Positions 28,646 to 37,224 of a stretch of DNA of 64,000 bases are shown piece after piece (position 1 is the first letter of the stretch; each line of letters starts with the position of its first letter). This DNA is from Eriocheir sinensis. Its lineage: Eukaryota; Arthropoda; Malacostraca; Decapoda; Varunidae. The notes beneath the pieces were generated by a model. It ran no database searches. It was not told where the DNA came from and was given only the letters and a program-made list of their open reading frames with translations. The translations under genes and the position numbers were made by a program. The stretch lies in assembly GCF_024679095.1 (NCBI RefSeq), contig NC_066576.1, positions 7,130,174 to 7,194,173 of the forward strand, in the 5' to 3' direction.

Positions 28646-31600
28646 GAAAGAGGTAAGGGGACCGAGGGATGATTTGAGGAAATTCATAAACATCGTCAAT
28701 GATCTGAAGAAGAAGCGTAAGCAATAGACTACAAATAGGTAAATACACTCATACACTCACACACACACAAAAAAAAAACCACTTACTGTATACACGAGGC
28801 TCTGCTGGCCCACACGAATATGGAACATGGCTGCTCCCAGTACGTGACCAGCATAATACGCCTTGATCTCCAGGTCTGCATCCACCTAGGGAGAGGAAAG
28901 GGAAAGGAGTATATAGCATGGTATACACTTCATAATATACTGAAATTAAGGCATAAAGATTGAGATATGTAAGAGGAAAAATAGTGGTTGAGGATAAAAA
29001 CAATCACACAATGAGAATGATTACTTTTTAACCCGGTAGCAGCGATGGGCCAAATTTGTGGCTTTACCGTGTAGCAGCGACGGGCCAAATTTGTGGCTTT
29101 ACCGTGTAGCAGCGACGGGCCAAATTTGTGGCTTTACCGTGTAGCAGCGACGGGCCAAATTTGTGGCTTTACCGTGTAGCAGCGACGGGCGCGACGGGCC
29201 AAATTTGTGGCTTTACCGTGCAGCAGCGACGGGCCAAATTTGTGCCATGATATAAACCCCCCAAAATAGATGATGCATAAACTGATCACAAATGCATTGA
29301 TATATATTATGAAATGGTTTGTGTGAGAGATGATTTGTTCTAATTTTTCTCGCTTAGAGGGACCATTAAGAAACATGATCCCCGCTGCTACCGGGTTAAG
29401 TGTGCATACAGGACTGATGTGACAAAGACAAATGAAGATGTAAAACTGTATAGTGACCTTTTCCTGAGTGTTGTGTGCTTGGAGGGTGGATGTGGGAAAG
29501 ACGAATGAAACTGTAAAACTGTATAGACATTTTTCCAAGTGTTTTAACCCTACCCTCGCTGCTACCGGGCTAACTACAGAAAATGAAAAATAAACTGGTG
29601 GAGATCAATGAGGGTAAGGGGCTCACCTGGACGGTTTCATGCAGGGAGACGGTGATCACCTTCTTCATGCAGTCCTTGATCATGCTGGAGGTGAAGAAGT
29701 TGGTTTCCCCCTTCCTCTCTACTGCCACTTTCCTCATGTCCTCCTGCAAGTGGTTAAACAGTAAGTAGGTGGTTAGCTGACACACACTTTAAATGCCTCT
29801 TTAACCGTGTATCAGCGACGGGCCAAATTTGTGCCATGATACAAACCCCCCAAAATAGATGATACATAATCTGATCACAAATACTTTGATATATATTATG
29901 AAATGGTTTGTGTGAGGGGTGTTTTTTTCTCATTTTTCTAGCTTGGAGGGACCATTAAGAAACATGATTCCCGCTGCTACCACTGGGTTAGTTTGGTTAT
30001 GCTGAATAAGGGTAAGTTAGTCAATGTTGCGAGATCTTATATTTGTTATGTATGCCATGATAGTTCAGCCATAATCTCTCCTGTACTAGAGGTGATAATA
30101 TATATGACATATCGAATAAAATTTACCAGACAGTATTTGAAGAGCCTAGTTTCGATGAATGAGGATTTGAAGCAGAAACATTAGAAAGATAAAGATGGAA
30201 AAACAAAAGATGCTGACACTTATGAGAGTAACTGATGTATGGAAATCCATGGGGCCAGATGGAGTAGTGGGATAGATATTAAAAGTGAGCAGAAAAATGA
30301 GTGGGTTGTGTTTATGACATTATCAGGAGCTCCCTGAATGAAGGAGATGTACCTGAGGACTGGAGAAATCATTATAGTCCTTCTACATAAAGGAGGAAAT
30401 ATACGACATAATCAACAAATTCATGACTTTAATGCTGAATAAAAGTAGATATGGAGACAGGCCAACAAGTAAAGATTAACTCAAATCCTGTATACTGTTA
30501 TTATCATTGAGACTGATGAAAGGGCATCAAGGGGAAATGAAAAACTGATATAGACCCAAACTGAGTCTCCTTGATGAGAAGACATGGATATGAAAGAGGA
30601 GACTAAGGTCGGTATATAAGACACACTTACTTCTCTACATCAAACTATCTAAAGGTCAAAGAGGGGTGGGGGTCGGGGTTCTAGTGGTTTGTTTCCTTAG
30701 ACGGTACAGAAGAAAAGGTCAAACTAACCACAGGGTCATAAACTACTGCTGAAAATGCCACACAACCTCTCCTAAAGCCTTGTCAAAAAGGTTCTTAAAT
30801 AAAATGTCTTATAATACGACCTTATCAGTGCATATAACTATAATGCACACCACTATAAAATATTATGACAAGGCTAATTGATACATACCAGCAAAACAGG
30901 ACAGAGGGCCTTGGTGGGCTGGGTCATGTAGATGGGGCCGCTGTAGCCCACCATCTCCGTCATGTAGGGCAGCGCGCCGCAGTGGTCCAGATGGAAGTGG
31001 CTGATGATCACACAGTCCAGGAACTCTGTCAGTGGACCCTCTGTGATGTAAGAGAAGTCTGGGAACCGTCTTTCATCATTGAACCTGCAAGACAAGGTTG
31101 TGTGATTTCTTCAATGTTCTCTTAGCAAACATTATAACACCACTTGTGTTTTCACTATACATATCTACCATCTTAATCAAATCAATGTTTGGTGAATTCT
31201 ACAATATTTAAACAGAACAAGAGTTGTTCTATATATTCAAGGCAAATTTGTATAGCCTAAACGATGGAAAAAAGGGAGAAATACAAGAAGAGCTGAGAGG
31301 CTTGATATTTTTTGTATCTGAAATATGAAGTAACACTAAAGGGGTTGGCATTATAGAGTGGGTGAGGTGGTGTGCCTTCCCAGAGTATGCCCCTATTGAT
31401 AGATTGATTGACAAGGTTGCCGATAACAATAATGAAAGAAACAAAGAGTAGCTCCAAGAATGATGCAGGCCTGAGAGGAGAGGTCAAAAAGCTTAAGATG
31501 GCCTGCACTAAACGAAAGGAGGCAAAGGTGATTTTAATATGATGCATTGCTCAAAGAACATAAAGAAGAGTATAGCTTCAACAAATGAGATGACATTAAT

Positions 31601-33685
31601 ACACAAAAATTAAAGAAAAGCAATGCAATGAACAAGTAAACAATACCACAAAACAGCAGCTTGAATTATGCCTGGTAAAACAAGGTAAGAATAACTAACT
31701 ACCCCCTCCCCACCCACCCCCACACCCACACACACACCCACACACACTCACCCCATGTGCATCCCACAGTCCAACATGATGTTCTTGCCGCCCGTTGTCA
31801 CCAAAATGCAGCTTCGCCCCACATCCTGCCCAGCACCTGAAGACATAATCAAAGGAATGAGTGGAAAGTTGAATGGATGTGTAACTTTGGAGTTGGATCA
31901 CAGAGAGCATGAAGGAATAGCATTAGTGACCTGCAGGAAAATTCTGATGCCAGTAAAATCTATGTGAGTATAAGGCAAATGTTATTGCTCAAAGAAGAGG
32001 TAATCCGGCACAAGATAATATCTGATAAAGTGAAACCTTTTTGACAATTATCATATGAAGGGTTTGCGGGCAAGCCAAATACCTGATGGTTGATGGCACT
32101 GTATGTAAGGTTGATAAAGTGGAAAAGGTCAAAAAGCCAATAATTTGAGAAAAGAAACTAATAATGATTCTGTATTTGCAGGAGACATTATGTATGTGCT
32201 AGTGGTCTATGAAATATAATTTTCATCACCTTGAACCAAGCGTTAGGCGTATTTGCTGGTGGTGCTAAACACTCGCTGCTAGCTCCACCCGCACTCAAAT
32301 CTCCTGCGTATGAGTGTCCCAACACTAATTCTCACAACACAGGATTCCAATTGAGTGGGTTCTTCACAAAATTTGGTGGGAAATCATATCAGCCCAGCGC
32401 GGCAAATCTACGGACGAGTAACTGGTGGATGTTCTTGCCCAATATAGTTGCATTTTTGCATAGCTTCACTTGACTGATTCTTTGACCAAATAGTTGTAAA
32501 TATTGCAGTTGGCAATACTCCCTTGCCAGAATCTGAAGGAAAGATGTCTGCAGTTCCCTCAATATGGCTGATCATCCCGCACGCACTGACGTAAATGTTA
32601 ACATTCAACACTCCCTGAACGTGCAAGTACGTTTGCAAGAGAGGCATACCTAACCGACTCCTATAGATATGGACCTCCTCTTTCCAATGGTGTTTTTGTT
32701 TTTTAGATGTGATGAATAGTTTTGAGATACGGAGGTTAAAAGAGACCCCCCATTGGGCTGCCCCACTGCTCGTGAGGGGACAGTCGCGTCTGCACCGCGC
32801 GCAAAGGAAAGGGTTAAGCCACTCGGCGGTGACAGAAAAATCTGTGGTGGTAGCGTGGGGATTCGAACCCGCATCGTCTATCACGCGGTGAATGTGGGCC
32901 CAGCACGCTACCACTCAGCCACTGTCTACCCAATATATATAGCATAAGGGGTAACAATTCAATTATCCTTGCTCTCTCTTCGTAAGAACTTGATATTTAA
33001 CCATATTTATTATTTTTGGAGGGTACAGAGTATAATGTCCCCCCCTAACTCAATTTTTTTTTTTAACCAAGGGAATAGTACGAAGAGGAAGTGGGTTAGT
33101 GGTGAAGGTTCAGGTGGGGAATAGAAAAGACAGCAGGAGTGAACAGTTGTATGGTGTAAGTTCGTTAGTTGTTCTGGTGTTGTTATTATTTATCGGGCAC
33201 CTCATTCCCCCTGGGCGCCGGCAAACATTTCCTTGCCTAGATTACTTGCTCGTGTGTTTTCTTAGACGCGATGGTTGTGTTTAGGAATAGCACAGAGTAA
33301 CATTGAGGCATTTCAGCTTGACGTAACATTGAGGCATTTCAGCTTGACGTAACATTGAGGCATTTCAGCTTGACGTAACATTGAGGCATTTCAGCTTGAC
33401 GTAACATTGAGGCATTTCAGCTTGACGTAACATTGAGGCATTTCAGCTTGACAACACACAGGACGAACAAATCTGACAAAACACGAGACTAACTCAAGGC
33501 CTTTACTTATCACTTATCCCCTACTACTGTATCTTTTTAATTTCCTGGTGCTACTTACACATATATCCCTAGCTGTATAATCACGCCCTTCTCCTTCATT
33601 GTTTACTTACAACAATAAAATATCAGAAACATCAACCACTCCGCCCTTAAACCTCACCCAGCGGCGTCACTTTAATCTCCGGCAT
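20942..33685 (-). CDS. INTS11: Integrator complex subunit 11 (catalytic endonuclease), complete, 14 exons
   Basis: INTS11 is the metallo-beta-lactamase/beta-CASP nuclease of Integrator, which in the nucleus cleaves snRNA 3' ends and nascent transcripts. Exons in gene order: 33685-33658, 31836-31752, 31084-30889, 29743-29627, 28885-28787, 27876-27755, 26778-26607, 26266-26048, 25144-25031, 24161-24030, 23517-23287, 22885-22743, 22263-22134, 20998-20942. They sum to 1845 nt, or 614 aa plus TGA (human about 600), with every phase matching. The start is ATG at 33685, giving [19 protein letters not shown] as in orthologues. The zinc-binding motif HFHLDH is at 30999-30982. Further marks are [63 protein letters not shown] and [10 protein letters not shown]. 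The paralogue CPSF73 is excluded by [14 protein letters not shown] and the C-terminal region. The C-terminal region ([12 protein letters not shown]) is the usual CPSF73-like tail that pairs with INTS9. Introns are loaded with TTAA-type MITEs and LINE or SINE pieces. Confidence 0.97.
21064..21600 (+). pseudogene. LINE 3' coding end split by a SINE
   Basis: [16 protein letters not shown] (21066-21110) precedes the SINE at 21108-21372. After it, frames give [24 protein letters not shown] sequence, which is the usual end of RTE- or R1-like ORF2 proteins, then an A-rich tail (AACAAAAAGAAGAAGAG). Confidence 0.65.
21108..21372 (-). repeat. tRNA-Val-like SINE, copy 3, inserted in a LINE tail
   Basis: The antisense copy runs from the tail (21108) to the tRNA-like head (21372, CACTGCATCACGAAGCCCC). 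It interrupts LINE-derived coding sequence: [12 protein letters not shown] lies immediately before it and a further LINE tail after it. Confidence 0.85.
21860..22048 (+). mobile_element. TTAA/CCC MITE, copy 2
   Basis: Begins TTAACCCATGTAGCAGCGA and ends CCGCTGCTACTGGGTTAA. It lacks extra 35-bp internal units. It lies between the last two INTS11 exons. Confidence 0.88.
22264..22480 (-). repeat. tRNA-Val-like SINE, copy 4, abutting an INTS11 splice acceptor
   Basis: This minus-strand copy lacks the A-box part of the head (it stops near GGGCTCTCTC at 22477). Its 3' tail (ACTAAACAAAACTTTCC) runs directly into the CACAG acceptor of INTS11 exon 13 at 22264. The element and the gene share orientation, so the SINE tail occupies the polypyrimidine-tract position. 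Confidence 0.8.
22975..23245 (+). pseudogene. LINE reverse transcriptase fragment, INTS11 intron
   Basis: [42 protein letters not shown] and EAEKDLGV form the thumb-side RT segment typical of CR1/Jockey-like LINEs. A closely related piece with nearly the same right boundary is at 48592-48840. Confidence 0.75.
23287..23517 (-). other. INTS11 exon 11: end of the catalytic module and variable linker
   Basis: The exon encodes [17 protein letters not shown], a 60-residue linker rich in Ala, Thr and Pro, then [15 protein letters not shown]. The conserved GET and LHG-LIMK segments match animal INTS11. The linker ([16 protein letters not shown]) is longer and of different composition than in vertebrates, which probably explains the 614-residue total. 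Confidence 0.85.
23562..23922 (+). repeat. SINE-B, full copy with (AAAT)n tail, INTS11 intron
   Basis: The head begins TAGGCAGTGGCTGAGTGG, carries the B box GGGTTCGAATCCCC, the body as in the 13.6-kb copy, and finishes with a long AAATAAATAAAT tail. It is the most complete SINE-B copy in the window and a good reference for the family. Confidence 0.88.
24215..24690. repeat. Purine-rich tandem repeat, about 153-bp period, three units, INTS11 intron
   Basis: GGTTCTACAATAGATTTTGG recurs at 24275, 24427 and, with one change, 24582. Between them GAGAAGGTTAGGAGGGAAGG and TTGACAAGTGATAGACAGG repeat in order. Strong purine bias on the plus strand. Confidence 0.88.
25169..25497 (+). mobile_element. 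TTAA/CCC MITE, copy 3, four internal 35-bp units
   Basis: Begins TTAACCCAGTAGCAGCAAT and ends CGCTGCTACTGGGTTAA. Four tandem units of 35 bp (GTAGCAGCGATGGGCC...) precede the body. It starts about 25 nt upstream, in transcription order, of INTS11 exon 25144-25031. Confidence 0.9.
26321..26541 (+). mobile_element. TTAA/CCC MITE, copy 4
   Basis: Begins TTAACCCAGTAGCAGCGAT and ends CCGCTGCTACAGGGTTAA, with one internal 35-bp-type unit (slightly deleted). It lies in the INTS11 intron between exons 26607 and 26266. Confidence 0.9.
26855..27110 (-). pseudogene. Diverged LINE fragment, same family as 7.3-8.4 kb
   Basis: TACACAGAACTGTTCTTAGAT, the AAATTCAATCACTTATCTTC stretch and CCAAACCCTGTATCTGG align with 7877-8040 of the dynein-intron LINE. 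A (CT)n tract interrupts the left edge. A further short piece of the family is at 16530-16600 (GATGCATATGACAGAGTTGG). Confidence 0.55.
27902..28125 (+). mobile_element. TTAA/CCC MITE, copy 5
   Basis: Begins TTAACCCAGTAGCAGAGAC and ends CGCTGCTACCGGGTTAA, with one internal unit. It starts 26 nt from the acceptor side of INTS11 exon 27876-27755, inside the intron. Confidence 0.9.
28352..28645 (+). repeat. tRNA-derived SINE of a third type
   Basis: The segment starts AGTAGCTCAGTGGTAGAGC (A-box-like) and has a B box GGTTTGAGTCC about 50 nt later, followed by a non-tRNA body and an (AC)n tail at 28609-28643. It does not fold as a complete functional tRNA by eye and has no usable acceptor stem. 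It sits in an INTS11 intron. Confidence 0.6.
29028..29399 (+). mobile_element. TTAA/CCC MITE, copy 6, five internal 35-bp units
   Basis: Begins TTAACCCGGTAGCAGCGAT and ends CGCTGCTACCGGGTTAA; both terminal 17 bases are near-perfect inverted repeats. Five tandem 35-bp units precede the body, one with a small GCGACGG duplication. It is the longest copy in the window. Confidence 0.92.
29801..29991 (+). mobile_element. TTAA/CCC MITE, copy 7
   Basis: Begins TTAACCGTGTATCAGCGAC and ends CGCTGCTACCACTGGGTTAG. It has no extra internal units and is somewhat decayed at both ends. Confidence 0.82.
30010..30600 (+). pseudogene. Highly decayed LINE reverse transcriptase segment
   Basis: WGPDGVVG (about 30250) recalls the GPDGI motif, and the region [13 protein letters not shown] and LLHKGGN (30330-30400) recalls the region just upstream of the RT domain core. 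Stops and frame changes are frequent. The element is old. Confidence 0.5.
30607..30823. mobile_element. TIR element, GGTCGTATTNTAAAACATTT family, copy in INTS11 intron
   Basis: Left end GGTCGGTATATAAGACAC and right end TGTCTTATAATACGACC are inverted repeats. The interior includes AAGGTCAAAGAGGGG and the block TACAGAAGAAAAGGTCAAAC. Confidence 0.7.
30889..31084 (-). other. INTS11 exon 3 with metallo-beta-lactamase zinc motif
   Basis: This exon encodes [14 protein letters not shown], then [17 protein letters not shown] and [20 protein letters not shown] is the HxHxDH signature that binds the two catalytic zinc ions and is intact. The exon opens with one base completing a Gly codon and ends in phase 0 before a GTATGT donor. 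Confidence 0.93.
31090..31745. other. INTS11 intron, nothing recognised
   Basis: AT-rich unique-looking sequence. A C/A-rich stretch (CCCCACCCACCCCCACACCC) at about 31700-31745 lies just past the exon 2 donor. Confidence 0.5.
32570..32817 (-). mobile_element. TTAACCCT-ended element, inverted partial copy
   Basis: Minus-strand copy of the 36.7-kb element, beginning TTAACCCTTTCCTTTGCGC at 32817 and running into GTGTTGAATGTTAACATTTA near 32590. It adjoins a truncated SINE-B exactly at TTAA. Confidence 0.65.
32814..32932 (-). repeat. SINE-B head fragment
   Basis: Only the tRNA-like head and first body segment remain (CAGTGGCTGAGTGGTAGCG ... CACCGCCGAGTGGC). It stops exactly at a TTAA, where a TTAACCC-ended DNA element begins. 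In the intact 23.6-kb copy that position is TTTTAAGCCACTC on the opposite strand, so a DNA transposon probably inserted there. Confidence 0.75.
33297..33452. repeat. 26-bp tandem repeat, six perfect units, INTS11 intron 1
   Basis: GTAACATTGAGGCATTTCAG plus CTTGAC is repeated exactly six times with no spacers. Perfect identity indicates recent expansion. Confidence 0.95.
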
Positions 33686-33860
33686 GGTGGTGTTGGGACC
33701 CTTGGCGCCGCACGTACAGCTCCGCCCCTGCTCTGCCTTCCTCACGGCCAGGCACGACCCGCCACGCTCATATTTTAAGTACAAAACACGCGGCAAAATC
33801 CTCCTCCCGGCCTGGTCAGCCTCTCCCCGCCGCCTTGTTGTTGTGGTCTGGCGCAGCGCT
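33686..33860 (-). promoter_or_regulatory. Putative INTS11 promoter and 5' UTR region
   Basis: This is the GC- and CpG-richer sequence directly upstream of the INTS11 ATG. No TATA box is visible at a believable place, and the transcription start cannot be set from sequence. The distal edge is a MITE copy beginning near 33857, so the unique upstream sequence is only about 170 bp long unless the promoter extends into transposon DNA. Confidence 0.3.
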
Positions 33861-34446
33861 ACCAGATTATCGTACTCAGAACATCGTATTTTTCTGTTTC
33901 TGACCGATAATAATTGCAGGAAAACATCGATAATTAACCATCTGAACTCTAGTTATAAGTGTATATCGTTATCAGTGTAGGGGAGTTTTGGGCCTCAAGC
34001 AGATGAGAAAAGTATGCAGAGTACGACAATCTGGTAACGCTGCTCCTGGCCCGTCTCAGCAGCGGGATCGACGTTGCCAGATTGTCGTACTCGGCGTCTC
34101 ATTTTTCCCGATTTCAGGCTAAAAAATGTCCCACCCACAAAAGTAACGATGCCTGTTTATATTCATTGCTAAACGTGTTAATAATTTAGCTTTTTTTGCA
34201 GTCATTGTGCGTGAGAAATGGGAAAATCTAGTTTGGTGAGTACGATATCGTTAGGGGGATCAACGTTACCAGAGTATCGTACGCATAGCATTGTATTTTC
34301 CGGTTTCTGCCCATAAATATTGCAAAACAGAGGATCAATAATTACCGATTTTAACGATAATTATAAATGCATATCGTTATCTTTGTCAGTACTGTAGTTT
34401 TTGGTCAGAAATCTACAAAAACAATAGTACGACAATCAGGTAACAT
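33857..34446. mobile_element. Three consecutive copies of the GTTGCCAGATTGTCGTACTC TIR family
   Basis: Copies lie at about 33857-34040, 34072-34252 and 34263-34446. Each begins with a variant of GTTRCCAGATTRTCGTACTC. The first and third end with its reverse complement; the second has a decayed right end (GAGTACGATATCG). Interiors share ATCGATAATTAACC- or AATAATTACCG-like and ATATCGTTATC blocks. They lie directly upstream of the INTS11 promoter region. Confidence 0.78.
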
Positions 34447-34464
34447 TGGGCGGGACGGTCATTT

Positions 34465-35215
34465 CTACTTTTGAGCTGTTCCGCTTTGTATCGCTTTTTA
34501 GATCCTCCTTAATTTGGTGCTCCTTCACACTTAAATCCTTCATTACGCACTCTTAGTCACTTAACTGTACACTTATTTACTTGCAACAATAAACTATCGA
34601 TCACTCATCAATCAATCACTTATATACAAATTCATCCTGCACTCAGCTTTTATTTTCTGCTAGGTACACTTTGCTTCCACTTAATTTGCTTTTCTATTTT
34701 CTTTGTTTTCTTTACTTAAATTTACATTCTGGGGTTTTCTCTTTGCATTTCTCTTTTCTGTCCTTTCCATTTTCGACTTCTTGTTATGCCAAAATTTACT
34801 TAAGTACTGGAAAAAATAGAAATTATGGCGAATAAGTAGTTTTAAGTATTATAAGTATATATATAAGTGTGTTCCACGCGGTGACGGCTCCTGGGGACAC
34901 TTAAACTTACTTATAATATACTTAAAACTACTTATTCTCCCTAATTTATATTTTTCCCGTACTTAATTAAATTTTTGCATTACATTCTTTCATAGACAAG
35001 ACCCGAGATTGACATTGAAGAAAATAGAATTATAGAAGAGCAATTAAATTTAAGTCAGTTGTATAGCAATTAAAGTGTACAGAACATATCTCAGTGCAGG
35101 GTGACGTGTATAAGTGTGCAGAGTTAAGTAAATAAGTGTGCTTAGTAAAGTAAGTGTATATAAGTACCGAGGAGGACCTTTAAAAGCGATGCGATAAAGC
35201 GGACCAAATCAAAAG
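34465..35215. mobile_element. Large fold-back element, about 370-bp diverged arms
   Basis: The left arm from about 34465 (GTTCCGCTTTGTATCGC) matches the reverse complement of the right arm ending near 35215 (GCGATGCGATAAAGCGGACC). The best-matched inner part is 34793-34871 against 34900-34974 (AAGTAGTTTTAAGTATTATA and its complement), around a short GC-rich centre at 34872-34899. Arms differ by many substitutions and indels, so the element is old. There is no coding capacity. Confidence 0.65.
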
Positions 35216-35220
35216 GTGTT

Positions 35221-35333
35221 GGGTTGGCACGCCTGGCGGAGGTAAACAAACCCACAGCGCGGGGTCTCGAGGGTGTTGGCACGCCTGGTAGAGGTAAACA
35301 AACCCAAAACGCGGGGTCTCCAGCCTAACTAGA
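35221..35333. repeat. Tandem duplication of about 60 bp
   Basis: The block TTGGCACGCCTGG(C/T)(G/A)GAGG to CGCGGGGTCTC occurs twice (35224-35270 and 35277-35322), with a few differences. It directly precedes the 49/31-bp minisatellite. Confidence 0.8.
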
Positions 35334-36290
35334 CCCATTAAACACCCACGAAGAAGAAGAAGAAGAAGATGGTGGTACAGTTGATGCCGCTGGACTCATA
35401 AAACACCCAAGAAGAAGAAGAAGAAGAAGAAGAAGGTGGTTTTGTTGATGCCGCTGGACCCATAAAACACCCAAGAAGAAGAAGAAGAAGAAGAAGGTGG
35501 TTTTGTTGATGCCGCTGGACCCATAAAACACCCAAGAAGAAGAAGGTGGTTTTGTTGATGCCGCTGGACCCATAAAACACCCAAGAAGAAGAAGGTGGTT
35601 TTGTTGATGCCGCTGGACCCATAAAACACCCAAGAAGAAGAAGGTGGTTTTGTTGATGGCGCTGGACCCATAAAACACCCAAGAAGAAGAAGAAGGTGGT
35701 TTTGTTGATGCCGCTGGACCCATAAAACACCCAAGAAGAAGAAGGTGGTTTTGTTGATGGCGCTGGACCCATAAAACACCCAAGAAGAAGAAGGTGGTTT
35801 TGTTGATGGCGCTGGACCCATAAAACACCCAAGAAGAAGAAGGTGGTTTTGTTGATGCCGCTGGACCCATAAAACACCCAAGAAGAAGAAGGTGGTTTTG
35901 TTGATGGCGCTGGACCCATAAAACACCCAAGAAGAAGCTAACTAGCCCCATAAAACACCCAAGAAGAAGCTAACTAGCCCCTTAAAACACCCAAGAAGAA
36001 GCTAACTAGCCCCATAAAACACCCAAGAAGAAGCTAACTAGCCCCATAAAACACCCAAGAAGAAGCTAACTAGCCCCATAAAACACCCAAGAAGAAGCTA
36101 ACTAGCCCCATAAAACACCCAAGAAGAAGCTAACTAGCCCCATAAAACACCCAAGAAGAAGCTAACTAGCCCCATAAAACACCCAAGAAGAAGCTAACTA
36201 GCCCCATAAAACACCCAAGAAGAAGCTAACTAGCCCCATAAAACACCCAAGAAGAAGCTAGCTAGCCCCATAAAACACCCAAGAAGAAGA
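35324..36290. repeat. Compound minisatellite: 49-bp units then 31-bp units sharing a core
   Basis: From 35340 to 35935 about twelve units of 49 bp or longer carry CCCATAAAACACCCAAGAAG, GAA repeats and TTGTTGATGCCGCTGGAC; length varies by the GAA number. From 35932 to 36287 about twelve 31-bp units carry the same 20-bp core followed by CTAACTAGC. Long reading frames here (up to 208 codons on the minus strand) are by-products of the repeat. Confidence 0.95.
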
Positions 36291-36702
36291 TGCTGGACCA
36301 GGTACCCATCCTCTAATTACCTGCCAGCCTCACCTCGCCCTCTCCCCACACTCTCCCGGGTAGTGCATATTCCCAATCTCTCTGCGGGTGTGTGATTCCT
36401 AGGCTGAGTGAAGACGCTCGGCTGTATCTTCGAAACTGGAAATTACTCTCATTGCGATTCCCACTCAAAATTACCATGTGTGACTCCATTTAAACCTAAC
36501 CTAACGTAACCTGCCCTGTTCAAGAGTGGGCGCCACCGTACAGAGGAGGGAAATACGCTTCCCGGGTCAAGACTTCTTCAACGCATCCTTCCATGTCTCG
36601 TCCCCTAACCTATTTCAATTGCATGGGAGGTTAAGACTTGCATCTTGTATGGCTCCCATCTTAAAATCATCTTGAGCTTGGACTTTCACAAAATGTTCTT
36701 AT

Positions 36703-37207
36703 TTAACCCTCTCATTGTGCATAGTGCAGGATGCGACTATCCCCTCAGGCGCTGTCGGGTAGCCCAATGGGGGGTCTCTTTCAGCCTCTGTATCTCAAAA
36801 ACTATTCATCACAGCTAAAAACCAAAAACACCACTGGAAAGAGGAAGCCCAGATCTATAGGAGTCGGTTATGTATGCCTCTCCTGCAAACATACATGCAC
36901 GTTCAGGGAGTGTTGAACGTACTTAAGTCATGTGAAAACGTTTTAGTCCACAAAAAAAATGAAACACGTCAAATTTTAACATACCCGAAACCACTGAACA
37001 AACCGTACTGCCCTGAAATTGGGCATTTTGTTTATCATGAGTGTATTTTTACCAAAATATCCAAAAACACAGCTAATGCCCCTCACCCACAATCCCACCT
37101 CTCCTGCTCCCACTAAAGCTGGAGTCAAGATTTTCAGCATCAATCATAGTTAAGTTCAAGGTAAGCCAAATATAATGAAATCAAAATGGCCCTAATCAAA
37201 GGGTTAG
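36703..37207 (+). mobile_element. TTAACCCT-ended element
   Basis: Begins TTAACCCTCTCATTGTGC and may end AAAGGGTTAG near 37207. The first 230 bp (CCCAATGGGGGGTCTCTTTC, CAAAAACTATTCATCACAG) match an inverted copy at 32570-32817. Confidence 0.6.
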
Positions 37208-37224
37208 TATTGGAGTAATAAACC

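Noticed and set aside
33297..33452. CRISPR-like array of 26-bp repeats
   Set aside because: Units are directly adjacent with no spacers, and the host is a eukaryote.
20942..33685. Minus-strand gene as CPSF73 (CPSF3) rather than INTS11
   Set aside because: The segment [21 protein letters not shown] and the start [18 protein letters not shown] are INTS11-specific; CPSF73 differs at both.
35325..35951. Minus-strand open frames of 176-208 codons with repeated WVFYGSSGINKTTF-like units
   Set aside because: All three minus frames stay open because the minisatellite lacks stops. No start context, splice signals or non-repeat coding sequence.
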